Positions 24,973-36,400 of a stretch of 64,000 nucleotides of DNA are shown one piece after another; position 1 is the first letter of the stretch, and the number at the start of each line of letters is the position of its first letter. Source of the stretch: Symbiodinium sp. CCMP2592 (Eukaryota > Sar > Dinophyceae > Suessiales > Symbiodiniaceae); contig CAJNDT010005791.1 of assembly GCA_905221615.1 (NCBI GenBank), positions 72,736 through 136,735 of the forward strand, in the 5' to 3' direction. The position numbers and the translations under genes were made by a program. Below the pieces are notes generated by a model. The model saw only the letters and a list, made by a program, of their open reading frames with translations. It was not told the origin of the DNA and did not search any database.

Positions 24973-27900
24973 CATCATTGCCATGGTCGCGCGCGGATTC
25001 CTTCAACTTTTCGCCGATTATTCCGTCAACCACTGCCCGCGGATTCTGTCAACCCGTCAACGCGGATGCCTTCAACCTCAAAACCTGATTCCTTCAACCA
25101 AACAACGCAGATTCACTCAACCACGTCCCCGGGAATGATTCCTTCAACCCAAACAACTGCTTCGTTCAACCTATACAGAAAGAGTCGCTCCAACTACAGA
25201 CACGCGTGCTACCCCAACCACGAGGACTTACTCAACCACAAACACGCGGATTCTTGTGCCCCGGGTTTGCTTTTCCTACAAAAACAAACTCTGGGGGGAG
25301 GATTTTGTTTTCACTAGGAAAACAAACTCCGAAGGCGGGGTGCAGGGGAGTTTGTTTTTTCCTACAGAAAACAAACTCTGGGGGAGGGCTTTGTTTTTCC
25401 TACAAAAAACAAACTTTGGGGGAGGGCTTTGTGTTTCCTACAGAAAACAAACCCTGGGGGGAGGGGTTCGTTTTCACTAGGAAAAACAAACTCCGAAGAG
25501 GGGGGGGGGTCCAGGCGAGCTTGTTTTTTCCGCAAACAGAAACAAACACTGGGAGGAGGGGTTGGGTTTGTTTCGCCGGAAGAAAACAAACGTTTGCGGA
25601 TCATCTTTGGTTGGGTCACGAAGAGCCAGGTTGGGGAGGAGAGGAAAACAAACCAACTTGAAACTCCGTCTCGACGAGTTTGTTTCAGCGGGGACAAACA
25701 AACCCTGACCAGGTGAGTTTGTTTCAGCGGTGAAAAAACTCCTATGGGAGAAGTTTGTTTGTTTCAGTGATGCTAGCGGGAGTGGTTTGGGCGGCGCGGG
25801 GGTAGAGGAGGATTTGTTTTTCCTACAAAAACAAACTCTGGGGGGAGGGTTTTGTGTTTCCTACAGAAAACAAACTCTGGGGGGAACGGTTTGTTGGTCC
25901 AAGGAAAACACACTCCAAACAAACTCCGAGGGAAGATGAAAACACTCGGAAGGTGGAGGTTGTCCTTCCTACAAGGGTTAGCCGCACGAAATCGTTTCAC
26001 GGAGTTACAAGCAAAGAAAAGAAAGTAAATACTGTATAACCAAAAACTAATTGAAAACGTTATCTCCAACACGAAGAATTCAGCCACACGAAATCGCTTC
26101 CGGGGGTTAGAAGCGACGAACAAGATTCAACATTATATAGCAGAACATTACACAAAAACGTCTTTGCCAACACAAACGAAGAGGCCACATAAAATCGCTT
26201 TAGGTGGGCTAAAAGCGAAGAACAAAGCAAATAAACAACATTTCATCAACATGAAGGAAGAAGCCACACAAAACCGCTTCAGAAAGGTACAAAGCTAAAC
26301 AAAGAAGTGGCGCTTGTCTTTTTTACAAAAGAAGAAGAGCCTCACGAAATCGTTTCAGGAAGTCCGAAGCGAACGTCTTTTCCAACACGATCGAAGAGGC
26401 CACACGAAATCGCTTCAGGGGCGTGAAGAGCGAAGAAAAAAACAAATGAGGTACAACCGAAAATTAAACCAAAACATTTCATCAACATGAAGGAAGAAGC
26501 CACACGAAATTGCTTTAGAAAGGTAGAGGAAAAGTGAAGCTCGTCTTTCCTACAACAAGAAGACGAGCCGCACGAAATCGTTTCAGGGGGTTGAAAGCAA
26601 TTGTCTTTTCCAACACGAACGAAGAGGCTGCCCGAAATCGCTGCAGGGGGGTTAAGAGCGAAGAAGAAAGTAAATGAGGTACAACCGAAAACTAAGCACA
26701 AACATTTCATCAGCGTCAAGGAAGAAGCCACACGAAATCCCTTTAGGAAGGCAAAAAGAGAAGCAAAGTGGAGCTTGTCTTTCCTACAAGAATAAGACAT
26801 TGAATAAGAAGGAGAGCTGCACGAACTCGCTTCGAGGGGTAAAAGCGAAGAAAAGAAAGTAAATACTGTATAGCTGAAAAGTACACAAAAACGTCTTTTC
26901 CAACACGAACGAAGAGGCTACACGAACTCGCTTCAGGGGGGTCAAGAGCGAAGAAAAAAGTAAATGAAGTACAACGGAGAAGCCATACGAAATCGCTTTA
27001 GAAAGGTAAAAAGCTAAGACAACCAAAATGATATAAAGCGAAAACGACACAAATTTCCAACACAGAAAAAGAAGCCATACGAATGGTGCCTACCCGGGAC
27101 TCGGAAAGTTTGTTTTTTCTGTCTTTAAACAAGACAAAGAAAGTTTGTTTTCTGTGTTTAAACTAAATACAACCTATAAAGGGTTTGTTTTCCATGTCTA
27201 AACTAACTTGCGCCTACCCGGGACTCCGAAAGTTGGTTTTTCTGTGTTTAAACTAAATAAACCCAATTCAAGGTTTGAATTCAATGTCTAAACTAGCTAC
27301 CCGGGACTCAGAAAGTTTTGTTTTTCTGTGTTTAAACTGAATAAACCCTACAAAAGGTTTGTTTTCCATGCCTAAACCAACCTGCGCCTACCCGGGACTC
27401 CGAAAGTTTGTTTTTCTGTGTTGAAACTAAATAACCCCTACAAAAGGTTTGTTTTCCATGTCTAATGTCTAAACTAACTGGTGCCTACCCGGGACGTCGA
27501 AAATGTGTTTTTCTGTGTTTAAACTAAATAAACGCCACAAAAGGTTTGTTTTCCATGTCTAAACTAACCTGCGCCTACCCGGGACTCCGAAAGTTTGTTT
27601 TTTTGTGTTTAAAGTAAATGAACCCTATAAACGGTTTGTTTTCCATGTCTAAACTAACTGGTGCCTACGCGCGACTCCGAAAATGTGCTTTTCTGTGTTT
27701 AAACTAAAAGACTACGAAAGTTTGCTTGTCTATGTTTAAACTAAATAAAACCTACAAATGTTTAAACTAACTTACGTCTGCCCTATTTGTCAATGCGAGA
27801 CTGGCAAAAGAGCGGGCGAAATGCTTAGATTGCAGTGTAGTGTTGACGGAAGCGGGGGGGGCGGAGTTGACGGAATGAGTTGATGGAAGCGGGCAATGGG

Positions 27901-30463
27901 GGTTGACAGACTCGGGAGTTGAGGGAAGCGGGCGATGGGGGTTGAAAGAATCGGCACGATCTGAGTTGAGGGAAGCGGGGAACATGGTTGAAGGAAGTGC
28001 GGTTGACGGAATCTTGGTTGACGGAACCGCGCGAAGTTGAGGAATAAGGCTTGTACCTCATTGCCATCATCATCATCATCAACAACAACAATAACATCAC
28101 GATCATCATCATCATCATCATCATCATCGTCACCATCGTCCTCATCATCGACATCATCATCATCATCTTCTTCTTCTTCTTCACCATCATCGTCACCATC
28201 GTCCTCATCATCGACATCATCATCATCATCATCATCAGCGGCATCATCATCATCATCATCATCATCGCGAGGACTCCACCCCGCTGTGTTCCACGCAGAA
28301 GGATGCGCACTGCACCCCTCCCGAGAGGGCGCGCGACTGCCCCCTCATGGTGTTTCACACGAAAAGGATGCGCACTCGACCGTAAAGTGGATGCACACTG
28401 GACCGTTAAGTAGATGTGCACTCGACCCCGCCCCCCTGCAGGGCTTCAGCTTCATCCATCACGCCGCCCGAGGCTGTGGCCGCTGTTGCTCTTGGCATCC
28501 TGTAGTACAGCGATGCGGCTCGATTGCAGTCTTGTGTGCGAGGCCGCTGAAGGATGGCACATGCCCCGACAGTTGCGGCAACTGGGAAACGTTGCAATAA
28601 AGCGGCGCAAACCTAAGGAAGCTAGCAGCAGCTCCTTACGTTACGAGAGGAGCAACAGACTGCAACAGGTTTCAACCTAGGCTGTCGCCAGCTCGTGTCT
28701 GCAACGTGCTACCATCTTCCTTGTCAGTCCATACCAAGGCTGCAAAGTTCACTGTGAGAGTTCATCTACGTCTGCAGGCTTGCCTCAGACCTGGGTATGA
28801 CTGAGTCGCGCAACTCCGGAAGCTATGGGCAATTACAGTGTTGCCTACCAGTCTAACACGACAACTCAAAACACGCCCACATCCGCCCTCCCGCCTTCTC
28901 CGCGCCCTTCGCCAGCAGCTCTCTGACAATATCTGTGGAACCACTAGTGGCGGCGCCATAAAGGGGAGTCCGGCCTCAAACTTGCACAGCTCAAAGGGCT
29001 TCAACTTCATCCATCAAGCGAAGGTTGGCGCTATTGTGATTAAGGTCGTGCATACTGCTACTGTGCTCAGTCCTGTGGTGCTCTGCATGTGGTGTTGCCA
29101 TCGTTGCTATTCACCGCCGACATTCCACACCCTACACCCCGCAAACGATGAGTCCGACCGCCTCAACCCGTAAAAGCCACCTGAAACAGCCTGACTGCCG
29201 ACCTCTCCAGACCCTATGAGTTTCTGCTTTGTTCGACTGCTGCGGGTTGGTGTTGGTGAGCGTGCGGAGCTGTGCCTGCGTTTATGGTGGTTTGAGAAAG
29301 GCTACAGTAGTGAACGAAAACTACACACATGCCCACACTGATGATGCTACCGACTCCTTCTCTTCTCTATAGATTGGCGCAGAACCTCTGTTTTTCCGTT
29401 ACCAAAATCATATATGATACCTGATCGACTTGAGAATGTAAGTAAGCGGCCCGCATTGAAAAGGTTGCTGGCACCGACTGCTCAGTGCCGCAGCATAGGT
29501 GCTGATACTTGCACATAGCTCGGACTAGCTACTATGTCGAGAGGTATATGCACAGAGCTGTACGTCTAGAGTTCGAAGGGGAAAATTCCTCAGTTTTTTG
29601 GAGATCTACCCAGGACACCTCACTTATTTTTAGAGGAACAGTTACGTTGGCCCCTCGGGATTGGGCGAGTTCAAGGCCAAGTTCGGAGAGACTTGGGAGC
29701 ACGAGGCCAAACACAAGAAAGCGGATAATCCAAATGCCACTCACGGCGTCAGAGAACCGCGGAGAAAGTGCAGGGATAAGATCTGCGCACCGGGGGGTAT
29801 GGCCTAGGGTTGTGAACGCGTGTTGTTGGTATCTTATGTAAGGTGAAACAAAGTTAAAACAAAGGTGCTAGTATCTGAGAAGAGGTACAGCAAACGAAAA
29901 ATGTTTTTCCGGACACAGTTTTTTACCTTTGTTTTTACAAGCCGCGCTTTAACCTTCCCCGGTTTTTTGTTTACCTTTGTGTCCGTGGCCACGTTTTCTT
30001 TACTTTATCTTGTTAAACTTCTCCTCAGGAAAAGCCAACCTTGTAAGGGGAGGAGGGGCGAGGTGACAAGGTCCTTTGGCGCGGGGAGGCCCCCTGGAGT
30101 GGGACGCGCAGGGCTGCCTAGGGGAGCTTTACCCTGGACAGCCCAGATGTCCGCATAGCCCTGATAACGGCACGGGTGAGTGATCCAACCGATCATCACT
30201 TGCCGTCCTGATCTTGCCGGATGTGCTCTCGTCTTTCCGATTTCTGATAGTCTGATCATGCTAGTTTGTCGTCTCCTGATGCTTCAGATATTCCCAGTTC
30301 GTCGTCGTCTGATCGTTGTCCTCATTTGATACTCATTCGACCAGCTAGTCATCGGACTACCTCGCCAAAACGTACAATGCATAGGCGTGTCTTCCGGCGG
30401 TGTGCAAAACATTCTCTCATCTTCTCACTTATATATATATATATATATATATACATTATAATA

Positions 30464-30494
<31 letters not shown>

Positions 30495-33400
30495 TTATAT
30501 TTATATTTATATTTATATTTATATTTATATATATATATATATATATATTATATAGAAAAAACTCCTTCATGCCAGTGGGTATCCACTGTAATGGTACCCA
30601 CTCCGAAAGGACTTTGCTGCCCCGAATCTTCGCAGCCACCCGAGGCAGTGGCCGTCGTTATCCTTGGCCTCCTGTGCAGGGATGCCACGCGGTTGCAGCG
30701 TCGCTGAAGGACGAGGCTACCCCGGCCCTGAGTGTGGGGCACATGCCCGACCTTCAAACGATTGATCCGGAGGCCTAGACCCAAAGTGTTGCTCCTCAGC
30801 CGTTAAAGTCGTTAAGTAAGACCTTGGGTGTTCTAAGCTCCCTTTCTTCTCCCACGAAAAGAGCGAGGCATGAGGCCGGTGGTGTACGATTGAAATGGAG
30901 GCCTCTTTTTGGCTTGCAAGTGTGGCCTCAGCCCTTGCACGAAAACAACCTGCAGCGGGTTGCTGCAATGGTAGGAATTGGGCTCTCGCAGAAAGCTTGA
31001 ATGATCAGTCACAACAGCAAGCAAAGGGCTCTGCGCCCTGTCTCCTTTTGCACGAGCGCCGGGCTCGATCCGTGGCTCTGGCTACAGCTTTACGAAGCTA
31101 GTCCTCTAAAAGGGGCGCCCCAGCTGTCGAGCCTGAAAGGCCCACATGTTGAAAGCATCGGCATCGTCGACAAAAGCCTCAGAAGTTGCATCACCCCCAA
31201 AAGACATCGACGATGCATAGGGGCTGCCCATGAACTTATCGATGGCCTCGACCGCTGACTTGCCTTGGCGTTTGCCTTTCTTTGCAGCTGTGAAGGTGGG
31301 GTCGAACTTGATTGACCACACTGAAGTCTGCAGAAACTTAGCAAGTCCAATACGGCAGTCTTGTCGTTTCTTTGTCAAAGCATCCGCTAAATCATAGTCG
31401 CTGGGAAGCCAGCGCAACTGGCATCGGCACCGGCTGAGCGTCTCTCGAAGTTGAAACGCTTGCAAAGCTGCTCGCATGTTCGACAGCCCGAGTAGAGGAC
31501 TCTCATTCAGCTCAACAGCATCAAACCCTCCACGAGAGTCTGTACAGAGGACTCCTTGAACTTGAGCAACTTGCTTCTCGAGGATGCTCACAAGGTCTTG
31601 CCGAGGTGGTAGTTGATCGCGAACGCCGCCGGCTCCGTTAAGCTCAGTCCAGATAAGCCTCGCACGGAAGTTATGATCTTCAGCTTCCAAGATGGCTTGC
31701 ACCTCCGAGTCATTGGAGCTGATGGCCTTGCGTCGTAGTTTCCACGTTCGCCATCCAAGAAGTGACATTGTGGAAACTTGTCCAGATAGGCATTCTGGTC
31801 CGGCTAGAAGAGTCAGGAGGCCACCTGTAGAATCACCCTTGGGACGATTAGCATGTGCAGAATCTCCCATGGACACCATCACAAGCTGTGACCAATGAGT
31901 CGCCGTCGGGAGCTTCCGGAAAGTCAGCTTGGTGGGAGCTTGTCGAATTTCTCCAATCAGTGCTTGAATCTCGCGTGCCACTTGCATGGAACCATCAGTC
32001 GACAGCTCCGTTAGCAGTAGATTGCATCTCGCACATAGGAGGGGTTGAGATTGGATAGCAGGCCAGGACAAGACGCCTAGCGCGGTCCTGCAGGCTTCCT
32101 TCTCCTTCGCGTCCATAGCTGTATCCAGGCGTATGCGCTCAGGGGAGATCTCCACGTCCGCAATGGTCTCCGTGTAGTAGGTCTGGTCCACAACGATCAT
32201 CTTGTTGCCATTCGCATCCAGCTGAGTGGACACATCGGTCCCCGCATGGCGGTAGGAACCTTTCTTCGCCATGCCCCATTTGTAAGAAGAGTCGATCTCC
32301 TTCTTGATGTCCAGCCATTCTGGGCTGTTGTCGCCAATTCGGTGAAAGTCGTCAACGTGGCCGCCCATGGCACCGATCACCTTGGGGTGGTCGCCATCCA
32401 TGACGAGCTTGGAAAACCATATCCATAGGCAACGTTCTCCAAGTACAGCTTGGGCACCCAGCTCAGTCAAACGTTTGTTGAGTGACAACCACAAACCACG
32501 AGGAGCTGTAGTTGAGCCGTAGATGTTGCGTAGGATTCTCATGATCCTTTCGTCGCCAATTTGTAAGGCGTCTCGAAGTTCTTGAACACCAGAGGTCCAT
32601 AGCTCTTGATCTGCAGCAGTCGGTTGAGTCTGCAGAAAAGCCGTTGCTAGGTCCAAGCCTTCAAGTTCCCATTGGTTCTGAGCGGCCATGGAGTACAACA
32701 AATGTCGACCCAACGAAGATTGCACAGGGCTCGAGGTCTTAAAGGAGGGGTCCAGCAAGTTCGGATGTTGAAAGCCCAACAGCACGATCCGGGCTTTCGC
32801 TTTCACTGCCCCGTCTCTGCCATGCAGAGTCTTGGGGTTCTCTGCTTGGTCGCGTCTGGCTTCTTCTCGGTCTTCGGGAGGTACAGACTTCCAAGTCAAC
32901 ACCCAACGAGCTTTCACAATGCGATTCGTAGAGTAGGCTTTCTGAACCTCCGCATTGTCCTTGCACTTGCGCACAGCCTCATTCGTGATGAAGCTGTCAA
33001 CCTCTTTCGCCTTGGCTCTCGTGAAAAGTTGACGCTCATGCTCAGGAAGTCGAGCGAGAACCACCTCACTGTCCCGCATCTTTTTGACCATGAATGCAAC
33101 AGGATTGCGCTCGAGGGCCTTGCGCTGGCGATTTGACATCTCACCACCAATGTCAAATTCAATCTTCAGGAACTCCTCGGTCTCGTCCATGGCAGTGAAA
33201 AGGTCCATTCCCTGAGCTTCGGCTCGGGCTTCTGCTTGAAGAGCTTCCACCCAGTTCAACTCTTCAACGCCGTCTCCCTTGTGGCGTTTGAGCTGTGGAG
33301 TTTCATACTCATTGACTTCAACGGGGTGTTTTACTGCCGAAGAGGTTGATGGACTGGCAGGATCATCACCATCTGCTTCAACAGCATCTTCCGCAAAAGT

Positions 33401-36400
33401 CACCGTAGGTCTCGTCTTAGCACGAACTCGCCGGGTTGGAGGTCGATGAACAGTGGTTGAGTCTGGCTCTGGTGGTAGATCAGGTAACTCAACCTCGTCC
33501 TCCGTTGGCTCGTGGTCAACCAGGTCGTGGTACTCCTTGCGGGGCAAAACATCTTCAAGAGACTTCCATTGAGATGGTTGATCACCATCCACGCTCTCAA
33601 ATTGAAAGCGTTCCGTTTCGGTGACGGGCCGGACGGAGTGTGCCGAACACCTGAACAGCTGCGTGCCGATCAGCACCCAGACTACATGCCGCCTTTGGTC
33701 TCCGTGAGATTGGTGTGGTAAGACTTCGGAGAACACCACTCGCCCAGGTCCTATCCAAGCAGGTCGCCCAGACTTTCGAAAACCACCTCGCGGCCCAGTA
33801 TGTTGGCTTTTTGGCCAAACCTTCCTCCAAATTTTCACCAGATCGAGGGGATTGTAGTTGCGGATGGGCTGCCGGACAGTAGTGTTTCCGAGCTTGGAAA
33901 GAACTCGTTTGGCTCGAGTCTTTTGGGCAACTGATTCAGCATGTTGTCGTGCTGTAACAAGTCGGGCAAACTCCACGTCGGGGTCGAGGTCATGGATGGT
34001 TCTCAAGTCCTCGTCGTTCAAACTGAACTGTTTGCCAAATGCCCATTGGAAAGAAGAGTAGCCCGCCGTATACTCGGTGGAGTTGAGGGCAGACGTGGCC
34101 AGATATAAGGTCACAGTTGGTGCTTGGTGACGGGCCTCGAGATGAATGGCTGAGGCCGTGTGTTTGATGTCCTGCACCACGGCTTCAATCGCGCCGTGTG
34201 CCCAATGTTCTTTCTCAGCCACCAAATGGATCATCAAGTTGATGCTCGAAGCAAAGTCATGCATAGCCTCCGAAGATAAACTCTTAGCCGAATCGAGCAA
34301 CAGGACTTTTGGTTTGGGGAAGCAGGCCAACCAACATTCGCAGAAGGCCGTCACAATGTCCTTGGTGCTCTCGGCCTTCATCTCCAAGAGGTTGTAGGTC
34401 TGAAGAGGCTTTACCACACGTAGTTTGGTGGCCAGGTCGACAAACACAACAAACTTGATCTTTGTTCGGCTTTCAGGAACAACCCATTCACCAACATCAG
34501 CACCAACTGCTTCCCAAGCGGCGTATTGGGGATGAGTAGCCGCCGGGGGTACTTGTCCCGAGCTGGTTCCTCCATGTTTCAAACTCTGGCAGGCGGGACA
34601 CACATGTTTCAAAGCCACATCAACTTTCCACTGCTCGTGTCCTGCTTCTTGAATGATTCGAGCAAGGTTGCGATTCGTAGGATGTCCCGCAGCCTTGTGA
34701 AACTTGGACACCTGCGCTTCCCATTTCTCATAGTCCGTTTTCGTCACACCCGCTGGTAGTGGATCAAGTTCCGGATCGGGAGAAATCTCAGCCGGGAAGG
34801 CAGTAGAAGTAGCCGGCATGGCAATCGGAAATCCAAGTCGCCGTAGACGTCGAAGTTCCTCTGGTTGTAGATGAGGTGTCATCCGGGTGGTGTAGGCAGA
34901 CACTGCGATGCGGTAGCCGCTCCATTTTTCCGATGCGTGCCAAGCGTCGGGATCAAAGCTGACAATTTGACGACGTGTAGGTTGAACAAAGCCATCACGT
35001 AGTCGACCATCCGGCGTCTTGCGGCGCATCATCGGATGTGTGGTGGAATATCCCGCAGTCCACAAGCCACCGTTGGAGAAAGGGCCGACGCACACCAGGT
35101 AGTTGGTGGAATCCTTGACGTTATGAAAGTCCCGGTGGGGCATTGCCGGACAGTTGAACGACACCATCAAACTCGACCAGGTAGATTGTGGTAGCTGTCG
35201 TCTGAGAAAGGCATTCAAGTACTGCACCAAAGGTTCCAGAGCAGCAGTCTTGTTGCTGATGCCACCAAAGCTTCCATGGGAGTAGGCACCAAGCACAAAT
35301 CCTTTACGACGCACAGCCTGCCAACGAGCATGGGGAGTTGTCATATCCTTGACGTTCTCAGAGGCACACATGAGGACGGATTCCAAAGCATCATACGAAA
35401 AGTCACCCTGGATGGTGTATTTGTTGACCAGATCCAACAGCGTACTAGACGATGTCACCCCTGCTGAGACACACTGATCACCTGAAGACGATGTTAATCC
35501 TTCCAGATCCCCTGCTGAGACACACTGATCACCTGAAGACGAGGTTAATCCTTCCAGATCCCCTTCTGTCAAACCGTAGTCCTCCACATACTCCTCGCCA
35601 ATGGGATCGTCCCCAGCAGGTTGTGGATCATCGTCTGCATCAAACCACGGTTGGTCTTGACGTAGAGCAAGAAGACGAAGATGTCGAGCAGGAGCTGCTT
35701 GATCTCTCCAGTGTCGTGCAATGGATTGTACCAACCGCCAGGGGTAGTAGGCGGACACCGCGGTTTCGCCGCCCTCAATGTGACCATGGACACCATGATT
35801 GCCAGGGCATACTTTAGCTCTGAACACGCGGTGAAATTGCTCATCCGTGGTCTTGATCATCCATTTCTTCTGAATGAATTGAACACCTGCACGATCTTTC
35901 ATGCCGTAGTTGCAGCCATCAACACGACACGAAAGCCACGGAATCTCCATCGATTGAAGGTGCTTGTCCAGGTCCTCCATTGGCATTTGACGCCACCCGA
36001 AACAAGGATGGGGCCACTCAAAGTACACCTGAACCGAAGGGTCATCACTCAGAGCCTCCTTGATGAAAGCATTGGAATGCCACAGCAGCCTCCGTTCACG
36101 GCGACGCGCCGTCTCCAGATTGGTCTTCTTCTCGGGAGTGTTGTAGTTCACGGAGGTCCACGCACACCACTTTGTGCACGGCAAGGAAAACCAAAGACGC
36201 CGAGGTTGGTGGAGACGACGTAGTTCACGTAGGCGATCCCAAGTGGAGGGCTGGTACAGGTCAAAGCCATTGGCCAAATTGATGCGACGAGCCTTGATGC
36301 CGTGCTCTTCAGAAGCCTCGGATAGCCAGCTGTGAGGAGCACAGGCAATCTCCCACACACCGTCACGCTCATGTTGATGAAGATTCAACAACAGGGTCGT

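Noticed and set aside
25206-25716. A possible repeat protein with GFVFPTENK-type units
   Set aside because: Frames are open on both strands over satellite A, and unit lengths vary by non-multiples of three.
25255-27775. CRISPR-like array
   Set aside because: Units are direct satellite repeats with no unique spacers, and the genome is eukaryotic.
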